Shown piece after piece: positions 28,073 through 35,993 of a DNA stretch of 64,000 nt. Position 1 is the stretch's first letter, and the number at the start of each line of letters is the position of its first letter. Origin of the DNA: Paraburkholderia susongensis (lineage in GTDB: Bacteria; Pseudomonadota; Gammaproteobacteria; Burkholderiales; Burkholderiaceae); the NCBI RefSeq assembly GCF_900177725.1, contig NZ_FXAT01000001.1, positions 1,054,001-1,118,000 of the forward strand, given 5' to 3'. The position numbers were made by a program, and so were the translations under genes. Under the pieces are notes generated by a model. That model had not been told where the DNA came from. It did not search any database and saw only the letters and a list, made by a program, of their open reading frames with translations.

Positions 28073-28897
28073 CTAGATTGCTCCGAAGCGCTTCAACAGT
28101 TCGAGCTGTTTCTGCAGCTTCTCGATGTCCATGCTGGAGTCAAGCGTAACATTGACATTAAAGACAGCGCGCGGTCCGCTATGGGTCGTGCCCATTGATG
28201 ACGTAGCTGCTACGACATTCGCACCATTACCGTGCCCCGTCGCGGCCTCGGTGCCCGTGTCAACGCCAAGATTGCTCTCTCCAGTCTCAACCACATCTGT
28301 CAATGCGTCCGTTGGTAAGTCAGGATTCATGTCGTCAGCAGTTGTACCGGCAGACATCTCCGAGGCATCGTTCGACGTCATATGCGTTACACGATCCCCG
28401 TCGACAGTCACCAGACCTGCGGTCGTCATGCCGGAAACATACAAATCCACGCAGGTTTCTGTCTCGTCAGGGTGGACCTTCAGGTCGGCAGCACGTTGCT
28501 TCAGCTTGGATTTCGTTACGGTATCCCCATGAAAGGTATCGAACAGTTTTTTGAATACCACCGGTTTTAACATCGCCCGTCTGTACAACGGGATCAACTC
28601 CTCTTGCGGTGCCGCCGCAATTTGCTTGGCCAGTTCGTCAGCAGAGAAGTTCGACTTTGCGTCCCCCTTGAGAAAGCCATACTGCCTCAGCGCAGACAGG
28701 CGTACGTCTCCCATACCGGTCTTGGCTCCAACCACACCGGAGAAGATAACGTCCTTCGGTTGCGCGCTTGTGTGCGTCTTGCTGACCAGCTTCCGTGCAT
28801 ACGCGAGTGCATCTATAAGTGCTACTCGTGGAAAAACGGTGCCACCCTTTCGCCCGCCTTTCGGCATCGGTCGCGCCTTCTTCTCTCCAGTAGTCAT
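28073..28897 (-). CDS. DUF5343-like protein, partner of the TIR protein
   Basis: A 274-residue protein encoded directly after the TIR gene with a four-base ATGA overlap, so the two are almost surely made together. After a basic start, residues 20-85 (VFPRVALIDALAYARKLVSK ... RLSALRQYGFLKG) resemble the DUF5343-type winged-helix module that scores a helix 'ALRQYGFL'. A low-complexity acidic/Ser/Thr stretch follows (about 170-240), and the C-terminus (VFNVNVTLDSSMDIEKLQKQ) has the beta-strand plus helix often ending such proteins. No catalytic motif is seen. A sensor, DNA-binding or regulatory role for the TIR effector is inferred only from the context. Confidence 0.7.
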   Translation of the reverse strand: MTTGEKKARPMPKGGRKGGTVFPRVALIDALAYARKLVSKTHTSAQPKDVIFSGVVGAKTGMGDVRLSALRQYGFLKGDAKSNFSADELAKQIAAAPQEELIPLYRRAMLKPVVFKKLFDTFHGDTVTKSKLKQRAADLKVHPDETETCVDLYVSGMTTAGLVTVDGDRVTHMTSNDASEMSAGTTADDMNPDLPTDALTDVVETGESNLGVDTGTEAATGHGNGANVVAATSSMGTTHSGPRAVFNVNVTLDSSMDIEKLQKQLELLKRFGAI

Positions 28898-29853
28898 ACA
28901 TCACCCTTCAGTGCGTTGAGTAGGTCGTCCAAGCCTGCCTTGTAAGACTTCGAAAAATCTGCGTACTTCTTGTCGGCGAGAATCTGTGGCATTGGCGAGT
29001 CATCGAGCTTCAGCGGCAAGATATGGACCTTCCGTCGTTGTACCTCATTGACGAGCGCGTTGTTCAGTTCCTTCTGAACCCAAGGCGAGTTCGCAGAGTT
29101 CCCACTCATCCCGATCAGGAAGAAATCGGAGCCAGCCAAGCCTTGCGCAATTTTCTCCGGTATGGAGTCTCCTACCCGTATTCGCTGCTCATCGAGCCAC
29201 ACGTCAACCCCGTTCGCAGTGAGGTCAGCCGCGAGTTGCCGAATGAAGGGCTTGTCGATGGAACTGTGCGACAAGAACGCAATGCGACGTCCCTTTTCGT
29301 CCTTGTGACGCTGCTCTTTTTTGCTTTCAGCCGCATCAACAAGATCCTCGGCGATCAGAGTCGGTTGCAGTGCACCAAGTGACTGGGCCCATTCAAGCAG
29401 AGGATTAATGTCCGCAGGAACAAACGGCGTAATGCCAGCGATGGTCGCCGCCTTGCGAAGAGCAACATCCGTCTTATCACCCAGCCTCAGAAACTGGCGA
29501 ACGCCTGTTAAGAGGGGAAGTCGAACTAGTGCCTCCTTGACCACCGCCTCCTTCTGTTCCTTCGATCCTTTGTAGGGGTAGGGAAGCACCAAGGCGTAAC
29601 CTGAGCCGACACTATCAACCATCCCTATCTGACAGGCGTTTTTTAGCAACTTTCCCGCCGTCCTTGGATCAATCCCCGCGAATTGGGCGACCTGACCGTT
29701 TGACGGCGCATCCAGCCATGCGATTGCATCAAGTACAACGAATAGTGAATCGAGCTTGGCGGGTTCGAACCGCTGCGAATTGGTGGAACTGGAAAGTCTT
29801 TTCGCGGGCGATTTCTGTGCAGTGGTTTTCTTCGTCGTTGTTTTCGTCACCAT
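28894..29853 (-). CDS. TIR-domain protein with N-terminal winged-helix region (putative NADase effector)
   Basis: A 319-residue protein. Residues 1-20 are a Lys/Thr-rich tail; about 30-145 look like a winged-helix DNA-binding module (NGQVAQFAGIDPRTAGKLLK); about 190-315 are a TIR domain: RIAFLSHSSIDKPFIRQLAA, then VDVWLDEQRIRVGDSIPEKI and the W-x-x-x-E signature with Trp258 and Glu262 (SPWVQKELNNA). Glu262 is in the place of the catalytic glutamate of NAD-hydrolysing TIR enzymes. It is the first gene of a two-gene operon with the DUF5343-like protein. An abortive-infection or anti-plasmid NADase is the best guess; it matches no named system that I can identify with confidence. Confidence 0.85.
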   Translation of the reverse strand: MVTKTTTKKTTAQKSPAKRLSSSTNSQRFEPAKLDSLFVVLDAIAWLDAPSNGQVAQFAGIDPRTAGKLLKNACQIGMVDSVGSGYALVLPYPYKGSKEQKEAVVKEALVRLPLLTGVRQFLRLGDKTDVALRKAATIAGITPFVPADINPLLEWAQSLGALQPTLIAEDLVDAAESKKEQRHKDEKGRRIAFLSHSSIDKPFIRQLAADLTANGVDVWLDEQRIRVGDSIPEKIAQGLAGSDFFLIGMSGNSANSPWVQKELNNALVNEVQRRKVHILPLKLDDSPMPQILADKKYADFSKSYKAGLDDLLNALKGDV

Positions 29854-30038
29854 AGCGTTTCTTCGTTAGTCGTAGCTAAACCCTTTATGAACCATGCAGC
29901 GACGGGAATTCCCCCGTGCGTCGCCACTCCGCGCAATCTAACACGTCCACGGGGTATCAAATCAGGTGTAGCAGCACACCAAACTCAAACAACACCACCG
30001 TCGGCCACGCAAATTACCACGGGACCGCTGCGCTCTCG

Positions 30039-30396
30039 TCAGCCGCATCGGAACGTCCTTCGGGAGTAACGCCGTCTCCCGTTACCATTGGAACAAGCTG
30101 CAATTGCTCGCGTACAGACGCGATGCGTTGCTTCAGTGCCCCCTTCCGTACAGTGAAAACGTTCAAGTATACTGACCCGACCTGTGACGGAGGGTAAAAG
30201 CGCCCGCGCTTCCGAAAAAGCGCCGGCCGCGAATGTCAGTTCGAGTTTGTGTACGGCAGCGCGAATCTGTCCTCGCTGCTGACCTGACAGGTCCGGCAAG
30301 GTTGCTTCCGAAAACGTCGCGAAGAGCAGCGGCAAGATCGTGAACCTGACCGGCAGTAAGGGGTGGGAAATCACCTTGGCATTGGATATCGTTCAT
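30039..30396 (-). pseudogene. Possible frameshifted remnant of an unknown gene
   Basis: From the ATG at 30396 one frame gives MNDIQCQGDFPPLTAGQVHD and LAAALRDVF before it turns into low-complexity Arg-rich sequence; the adjacent frame then reads like a continuation (SEATLPDLSGQQRGQIRAAV) to a stop at 30039. Two protein-like half frames that join near 30310 suggest a decayed gene. I do not recognise the family. The rest of the 622-bp gap 29854-30475 holds nothing I can assign, apart from the presumed promoters of the flanking divergent genes. Confidence 0.25.
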
Positions 30397-30475
30397 GCGA
30401 AGACTATCCCGCCGACCGCGTTGTTTTGCCAACGGGGGACGTCGCAGCCGCACCCGCTAGAAGAGAGGACAAATC

Positions 30476-31123
30476 GTGGAGCTTGATCCGAGCGTCATGG
30501 CTGGTTTCGGCGTATCCGAGCACGACATTCAGTCGTTCACTGAATTGAACGCTGGACTGGCTGGAATCGACACCTCACGATTGAGCAAATTCTTGCTCGT
30601 ACAATTAACCAGCGCGTGGAAGCATCGGACCATCAACACGTTTGCGATCACCGACGTAATCCAGCAACTTGAAGGGCGCGGTCCAAATCGCAGCAGCACC
30701 GCGAAACCACGCCCATTCAAGCACGAACCCCTGCGTGGGCTATGGAAGGTCCATTTCTTCGATCCGCGCTTTCTTATGCACAACATCTCCAACCAGTGGG
30801 GCTTGCCTGGCCCGGAGAGTGACAAGTTCGACAAGTTATGTGCGCACGTCGCAGCAGAGGAAAACGAAAATCCGTCCACTGTTGGCTGGCAAGGAAGGTT
30901 GGCTCACGAACTCGTGATCGAAGGCTATCAGGATCGCGCCGCCAAGCGAAAACTGACCGGTGAGTGGCTGATCTTTGGAGTGCAGGAGCAAAAGAACGTA
31001 TATCTTGCTCTGTGCACTCATTCTGACGGTCCAGAACAAGATAGCGAGATATATAACGCCCTTCTTAGTCTGTGCGGAGAAGAATTCCCGGAAGTCTTTG
31101 CAACGGTTGCCGGTGGTGAATAA
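30476..31123 (+). CDS. Island protein of unknown function
   Basis: A 215-residue soluble protein starting at a GTG with GAGAGGA upstream; an ATG at 30497 is an alternative. I do not recognise it. It has an N-terminal helical part, a basic linker, and a C-terminal alpha/beta part with LRGLWKVHFFDPRFLMHNIS and LTGEWLIFGVQEQKNVYLAL. There is no signal peptide and no membrane segment. Codon use is more AT-tolerant than in the flanking core genes, in keeping with its place in the accessory island. It is followed 197 bp later by another unknown gene on the same strand. Confidence 0.65.
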   Translation: MELDPSVMAGFGVSEHDIQSFTELNAGLAGIDTSRLSKFLLVQLTSAWKHRTINTFAITDVIQQLEGRGPNRSSTAKPRPFKHEPLRGLWKVHFFDPRFLMHNISNQWGLPGPESDKFDKLCAHVAAEENENPSTVGWQGRLAHELVIEGYQDRAAKRKLTGEWLIFGVQEQKNVYLALCTHSDGPEQDSEIYNALLSLCGEEFPEVFATVAGGE

Positions 31124-31320
31124 AACGTTCGGTCGAAGGTCTACTTCTGCCGTGCGCTACGCGTTTCCGTTGCTGCCGCGCGAAGGCTTTACGCACTCTC
31201 AGACCGTCAACACTCTGACTACGGGCGATTGGCGCCCTCTCTATCGCCCGCCCACGCAAAAATCCGAGAACCTGTGCTGTAGAATTGTCCGTGCCCTAAA
31301 GCGCAACGCGTGGAGGCTAG

Positions 31321-32172
31321 ATGCATTCGGATGACAGCACTAATAACTCGATCGTTCCAACGGATTCGGCCGTCGATCAAATTAGGGCTCAGCTCGAAAA
31401 ACTTAACCCAAGCACTAAACGCCGCATCCTTGAAAAGTTTGCCTTGGCGGCGCTCGGGAGTATTCCATGGGTCGGCGGATTTATCAGCGCGCTCGCGAGC
31501 ATGAAGACCGAAGAGGCCGGTCTGCATGCATCGTCCCTCCAGACGCAATGGCTCGAAGAACATCAAGCCAAGATGGAAACCCTGAGTGCGACCATGCAAG
31601 ATATCGGTCGGCGATTCGAGGCAATCGGTGATGAAATCGATGAGCGGCTCGCGAGCGACGAATATCTGGACATCGTGCGAAAAGCCTTTCGCGCGTGGGA
31701 CAAGGCCGACACCGAAGAAAAGCGCCGCTATGTGGCAAACCTCGTAACGAATGCCGCTGGAACACGACTATGCTCCGATGACGTTGTTCGGCTCTTCATC
31801 GACTGGCTGGACACTTATCACGAATCGCATCTGGCTGTAATTCGCGAAATTTTCAGCAATCCCGGCTCGACGCGGTTTGATATCTGGACCGCGATTTACG
31901 GCAACCTCGTCCGCGAGGACTCAGCGGAAGCGGATCTATATAAGCTGCTGATCCGTGACCTAAGTACAGGTGGCGTCATTCGGCAAGCGCGTGACACTAC
32001 CACTGACGGGCAATTCTTGCGCAAACAGACGGTGCGTAGGCCGGCAGGTCCAGCTAACGCAACCGTCGAATCCGCGTTCGAAAGCAGCAAGCAATATGTA
32101 CTTACCGAGCTTGGCAAACAGTTTGTGCACTACTCAATGAACGAGGTTGTTCAACGCGTATCGGGCGACTAA
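31321..32172 (+). CDS. Island protein of unknown function with a hydrophobic glycine-rich helix
   Basis: A 283-residue protein with GGAGG just before its ATG. After a polar start, residues about 40-60 (EKFALAALGSIPWVGGFISA) form a hydrophobic, glycine-containing helix that could insert in a membrane. A charged helical region with coiled-coil character follows (AKMETLSATMQDIGRRFEAI), then a well-folded-looking alpha-helical domain (AFRAWDKADTEEKRRYVANL, DVVRLFIDWLDTYHESHL) and a winged-helix-like C-terminal part (NPGSTRFDIWTAIYGNLVRE, LLIRDLSTGGVIRQAR). I recall no named function. The combination of membrane-active helix and DNA-binding-like tail within a defence-type island makes an effector role plausible, but unproven. 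Confidence 0.7.
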   Translation: MHSDDSTNNSIVPTDSAVDQIRAQLEKLNPSTKRRILEKFALAALGSIPWVGGFISALASMKTEEAGLHASSLQTQWLEEHQAKMETLSATMQDIGRRFEAIGDEIDERLASDEYLDIVRKAFRAWDKADTEEKRRYVANLVTNAAGTRLCSDDVVRLFIDWLDTYHESHLAVIREIFSNPGSTRFDIWTAIYGNLVREDSAEADLYKLLIRDLSTGGVIRQARDTTTDGQFLRKQTVRRPAGPANATVESAFESSKQYVLTELGKQFVHYSMNEVVQRVSGD

Positions 32173-32193
32173 GCGCACGGCGCGAAAGGGTCT

Positions 32194-32730
32194 TTATCTC
32201 AGTCGGCGAGACATTAATGCAGCATCCAAGTCTCTCGCGAGATTGTCTGCGTGGACTCCGAGAATGGCCCATATCGCCATACAGCGCAATCGCATGGCAA
32301 CGGCGGTGGTTTCCTCGGGTTCACCACCATGCCTATACGTTATGTCGCGCCCCTTGAAGAGATGAGAAGCGGCCAGTTCGGTGTCTTCGAAGAACTTAGT
32401 CAGCAGCTTATCGAGGCGCACAGGCTGATCCCGGTGTCCGAGAGCGTTGCGAAGGGAATTCAAGGATGTAACGCCCTTCCAAAAATCGGCAGTGGCAGCG
32501 GTGCCCACCATGGCACGCGCGAGCTTCGCGGCAGTACCGAAACTGAAAATATCGTTCTCGGCAGCAGGCCTGACGTAGTTCGCAACACCCGCAGAGATGA
32601 TATCGTGCAGCCGCTCTTCGACCATCATGTGCCCGCGAAGAACCGCCATCAAAAGATCAGCCCTGCGATCAAAAGCCCAATTAAATTGCTCAAGCTTTGC
32701 GTCTATGCCTGTTGCGAAACGCTCTCTCAA
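32194..32730 (-). CDS. HEPN-like protein with an R-x4-H motif
   Basis: A 178-residue all-helical protein. Near the middle it has SLRNALGHRDQP, in which Arg94 and His99 form the R-x4-H motif of HEPN RNases, in a helix preceded by a hydrophilic segment as in HEPN and MAE_28990-type proteins. The reading frame opens with a TTG at 32730; no ATG occurs upstream in frame, and a weak GAAAGA precedes the TTG. Its stop is 22 bp from the stop of the convergent gene at 31321. No nucleotidyltransferase antitoxin of the MNT type is encoded next to it, so whether it is a toxin is open. Confidence 0.6.
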   Translation of the reverse strand: MRERFATGIDAKLEQFNWAFDRRADLLMAVLRGHMMVEERLHDIISAGVANYVRPAAENDIFSFGTAAKLARAMVGTAATADFWKGVTSLNSLRNALGHRDQPVRLDKLLTKFFEDTELAASHLFKGRDITYRHGGEPEETTAVAMRLRCMAIWAILGVHADNLARDLDAALMSRRLR

Positions 32731-32824
32731 TAATATCTTTCAGGGTTGTTGACTGCATGTGCAAACGGCGCAGAGGCATCAGAGCTTCCCCGGCATCGCA
32801 TCGACTTACGTTCCGAACTACGCG

Positions 32825-33643
32825 TCAACTCCCACCACACGTTTGACAGTTGTATGCTGCAACTCGATACTTGCCCTGCGGTGATAGAAGCAGAAGCACC
32901 ACCTCGCCGGGCTCCGCAGTGACGCTCGATGAATACTCGAAAGTCGTGTTATAGAGCACTGCGATTCCCTTCACGTCGGGCGGAGCTGTAGCCTTCCGAT
33001 CCGCTGGTTGGGCGCCCACAAATTTCCGGGTTAAGACACGTCCGCGCGGACTACGTTGGGAATATAGCAACTGCGCGAATTCGCTCGAACTATACGAGTC
33101 TTTCGCCTCTTGGCCCAACTCGGCATACGCCTTGTCCCATTCCTGATTGTCCAAGTAAGTTAGCCAGTGAGCCGCAAAGCTATTGGGACTCTCCGAAGGT
33201 TGCCGCCATACCAATTGCGTTGGTACGCCGTGTCGATTCGTGTGACCGGCGTCTGATGACCCGGAAGGGCTAGCGAGCATCTTGTCCTTCAGGCTGTTCA
33301 AAACATCTATGCGACACTCTTGAGCATCGTGCAATGCCTTTCCGACATCTGCCTGCACGAGCCCCTTGTAATCTGACAATGAATACTTCGCGCCCGCGTT
33401 GAAGCCGAGGTCGCCGACGAACTTAAGAAGGCGAGACAACTGAGCCTGCCCGTTTGCATCGAGCGTAATGTTCTGTTGACTATCTGATGTGGAAATATCG
33501 TTACAGATTTCGTGCGCAAACTCGTCAATTGCGTGCAGCGCTTTCTCTTGACGCTCGAGCGTTTGGTCGGTCGCCCCCTCGCCTCGCGCCAAAGTTGCGA
33601 GGAATGCCAAGGCGATGCAAAAACACAATCGACCAGTTCTCAT
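32825..33643 (-). CDS. Exported DUF4019-domain protein
   Basis: A 272-residue protein with a Sec signal peptide (MRTGRLCFCIALAFLATLARGEG; start at 33643, preceded by AAAGGCGG). A helical region follows, then from about residue 165 a DUF4019-type domain: WLTYLDNQEWDKAYAELGQE, then SPRGRVLTRKFVGAQ and a closing GKYRVAAYNCQ. DUF4019 proteins are small periplasmic or cell-surface proteins of unknown role. It is divergent from the retron, sharing a 310-bp gap with it. An exported protein is an odd member of a defence-type island and may be a passenger gene. Confidence 0.75.
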   Translation of the reverse strand: MRTGRLCFCIALAFLATLARGEGATDQTLERQEKALHAIDEFAHEICNDISTSDSQQNITLDANGQAQLSRLLKFVGDLGFNAGAKYSLSDYKGLVQADVGKALHDAQECRIDVLNSLKDKMLASPSGSSDAGHTNRHGVPTQLVWRQPSESPNSFAAHWLTYLDNQEWDKAYAELGQEAKDSYSSSEFAQLLYSQRSPRGRVLTRKFVGAQPADRKATAPPDVKGIAVLYNTTFEYSSSVTAEPGEVVLLLLSPQGKYRVAAYNCQTCGGS

Positions 33644-33662
33644 TGATAATCCGCCTTTCCGT

Positions 33663-33804
33663 TTACACAATGCGACATAACGGCAACGTATCGAAAATCT
33701 TGATACCAATGCTCGCTGGTGCGTGCGCCTACATTCAACGGCAGGACACCCTCAACTCGACGCGTTCTGCGCAGCGAGATTGTCTGCCGCGAAACATTCT
33801 GTTA
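33663..33804 (+). ncRNA. Candidate retron msr-msd RNA
   Basis: Retron reverse transcriptases need an upstream structured RNA closed by complementary a1/a2 ends. Here TTACACAATG at 33663 can pair in 8 of 10 positions with CATTCTGTTA at 33795. Between them lie two short hairpins (about 33689-33705 and 33706-33720) in the msr position, followed by a long hairpin in the msd position whose arms CGGCAGGACA (33739) and TGTCTGCCG (33781) enclose an inner CTCG...CGAG stem. Order and position fit msr then msd, upstream of the reverse transcriptase gene. No branching guanosine can be assigned and no folding program was run, so this is a tentative call. Confidence 0.35.
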
Positions 33805-33809
33805 CAGTT

Positions 33810-33835
33810 CTATCCAGCTCGCGGATAGATTTTTT
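33810..33835 (+). terminator. Hairpin with T run downstream of the candidate msr-msd
   Basis: CTATCC and GGATAG pair across a seven-base loop and are followed by ATTTTTT. It could terminate or attenuate transcription between the candidate retron RNA and the reverse transcriptase gene, so that the RNA is made in excess. Confidence 0.4.
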
Positions 33836-33953
33836 GCCATGAATCATGGCATGTGAAATAAAAGTTCCGGGATTTGCTCCTCGGATTTCCTCTGCATTAT
33901 CCGAATTGCGCCGTTTGCGTAAGAGTATCCGCGAGCCACTTCCTCTGAGACAT

Positions 33954-35702
33954 ATGTCAAGTCTTCAAAAGCTTAAGGCTGCTGCCGCTCGGCGTGACCT
34001 CGCTATTATTCTGGATGTCTCGCCACGAAATCTCGCGTACATTCTTTATAAGACCGCACCAGATACAAAATATACGCGCTTCACAATCCCCAAACGGCAT
34101 GGTGGAGAACGAGAAATTTTGGCCCCATCCTTAGGGCTGAAACTCGTTCAGCAAAAGCTAGCATCTGTTCTGCAAGACTGCAGTGACGAAATCGCCCTAT
34201 CCCACGTTAAGCCTGGAAATGGACGGCGGCACGGAATTGCTCACGGATTCAAGAGGCATCACACAATCATGACGAATGGACGAGTACATGTCACTCGTCG
34301 GTTTGTCTTCAACGCAGATTTACACGATTTCTTTGGCACGATTAACTTCGGACGGGTACGCGGATTTTTTATCAAAGACCGCAACTTTGCATTGCACCCC
34401 GACGTTGCCACGGTCATTGCTCAGATAGCGTGCTTCGAGAACAAGCTTCCACAGGGTAGCCCATGTTCGCCGGTAATCTCTAACCTGCTCGCCCATCCGA
34501 TGGATATCTTGCTTTCCAGCTTGGCGGCAAAGCACAGCGCAAGTTATACGAGATATGCCGATGACCTCACATTCAGTACGAACAATCCGACGTTCCCTCC
34601 CGAGATAGCAGCCCTTAACGGCGACCATACGTGGGTTCCGGGAGCGGAGCTTGACCGGTTGGTCAGCAGAAGCGGGTTTGCGTTCAATCCGTCCAAAACG
34701 CGGTTGCAATATCGTGATTCACGACAAGAGGTCACTGGTCTTACGGTCAATCAGAAAGTAAATGTCCCTGCGACCTATCGATACACAGTACGTGCGATGG
34801 CGCACAGCCTTTTTACAACGGGAGCATTTGAATTCGTCTACAAGAAGAGGGACACCAACGGGACCATCATTCTTGAAAATCGCAAGGCTGGAGAGAACAA
34901 GCAACTCCTTGGCATGCTCTCCTACATCGACCATGTGGATCGATTCAATCACAAGTTAGCCATAGAAAATGGTCGTGAGTTTGAGAGCACCGCCGGTCGA
35001 GTGGCGTTGTTCAGACGCTTTCTCTATTTCGACCTCTTCTACGGTCTCCGTGAACCTATCATCGTTTGCGAAGGTAAGACGGATAACGTGTACCTACGTT
35101 GTGCGATGAAGGCGCTATCAGCAACGTACCCCAGCCTAGTTGAGGCAGGCGCGCCGCCAAAATTAAAAGTCCGCTTCTATAAGTATGCTGAGACGCGTAC
35201 CGGGGAGATCACCGAGCTAACTGGTGGTGTCGGGGGAATATGCAAGCTTCTCAAACACTATCATACAGACGTGCAACATTGTTTTAAGGCTCCTGCACCG
35301 CGCTTCCCTGTCATTGTCTTGATAGATAACGACAAGGGCGCGCATAGTGTCTATGAAGCAATTGCCGGAATTACTAAAAAGAAAAAACCTCAGGGGCTAG
35401 CCGATTTTATACATGTTACGAGCAACCTATACGTCGTTCCAACGCCACGCGGGCCCAACAATAGCGAGACCGCGATTGAAGATTTTTTCGATGAAGCTAC
35501 ATTGAAAGAAGAGCTTAATGGCAGGAAATTTGACCGAAGCAACCATACTGATGACAAGCCTGGTTTCTACGGAAAGGGCCATTTCGCTCGAGACGTCGTG
35601 GCAAAAAAAGCCGGAACTATCAACTTCGATGGATTTACAGCCATCTTGGATAGGATAATAAAAGTGACAGACGACTATCAGGCGAAGCTCGCGAAGCCCT
35701 AA
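33954..35702 (+). CDS. Retron reverse transcriptase with C-terminal TOPRIM domain (Ec67/Eco2-like)
   Basis: A 582-residue protein close in length and layout to the E. coli retron Ec67 (Eco2) protein. Reverse transcriptase blocks: FVFNADLHDFFGTINFGRVR, PQGSPCSPVISNLLA (166-180), YTRYADDLTFS with catalytic YADD at 201-204, and the retron VTG motif at 260-262 (RQEVTGLTVN). The C-terminal part is a TOPRIM-like domain with Glu373 in IIVCEGKTDNVY and the DxD pair at 458/460 in VIVLIDNDKGA. The start at 33954 (MSSLQKLKAA) aligns with the Ec67 N-terminus; an in-frame ATG at 33846 lies in an inverted repeat and would add 36 unrelated residues. Ec67-type retrons give phage defence, with the TOPRIM part as the toxic nuclease. 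Confidence 0.93.
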   Translation: MSSLQKLKAAAARRDLAIILDVSPRNLAYILYKTAPDTKYTRFTIPKRHGGEREILAPSLGLKLVQQKLASVLQDCSDEIALSHVKPGNGRRHGIAHGFKRHHTIMTNGRVHVTRRFVFNADLHDFFGTINFGRVRGFFIKDRNFALHPDVATVIAQIACFENKLPQGSPCSPVISNLLAHPMDILLSSLAAKHSASYTRYADDLTFSTNNPTFPPEIAALNGDHTWVPGAELDRLVSRSGFAFNPSKTRLQYRDSRQEVTGLTVNQKVNVPATYRYTVRAMAHSLFTTGAFEFVYKKRDTNGTIILENRKAGENKQLLGMLSYIDHVDRFNHKLAIENGREFESTAGRVALFRRFLYFDLFYGLREPIIVCEGKTDNVYLRCAMKALSATYPSLVEAGAPPKLKVRFYKYAETRTGEITELTGGVGGICKLLKHYHTDVQHCFKAPAPRFPVIVLIDNDKGAHSVYEAIAGITKKKKPQGLADFIHVTSNLYVVPTPRGPNNSETAIEDFFDEATLKEELNGRKFDRSNHTDDKPGFYGKGHFARDVVAKKAGTINFDGFTAILDRIIKVTDDYQAKLAKP

Positions 35703-35790
35703 CAATTCGGTAAGTTACTATCGAGACACGATTAATCTATTGCTTGTAGATATTTTGCACCCATCTGTTTGCTGGGAAGAACTGCTTTAG

Positions 35791-35952
35791 ACGAATGAGG
35801 CACCATTATCGAGACTGGTCGATGGTCTGCTGTCGGAGCGTATGCGAGCCGCACTGCACGCGGGGTTCGTTCACGACTCGACGAATGGTGAACCGCTTCA
35901 TGCTTCGTCAGGCCAGTATGTCTTCGAGATAACCCTCAACGATTCTCATTGA
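35791..35952 (+). pseudogene. Orphan coding tail, possibly a gene remnant
   Basis: An open stretch after the stop at 35788 reads TNEAPLSRLVDGLLSERMRA, then ALHAGFVHDSTNGEPLHASS and ends FEITLNDSH before a TGA. It has protein-like composition but neither a good start codon nor a ribosome binding site. It may be the 3' end of a gene lost when the island was assembled. The rest of the 291-bp gap after the reverse transcriptase gene shows nothing else. Confidence 0.2.
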
Positions 35953-35993
35953 AGGCATCGGTTTATTTTGTAGAGCCAGTCGAGAGTCGCAAG

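Noticed and set aside
33846..33953. Upstream in-frame ATG as start of the retron reverse transcriptase
   Set aside because: The extra 36 residues have no counterpart in the Ec67 protein, and the ATG lies inside an inverted repeat; 33954 gives the family N-terminus and length.
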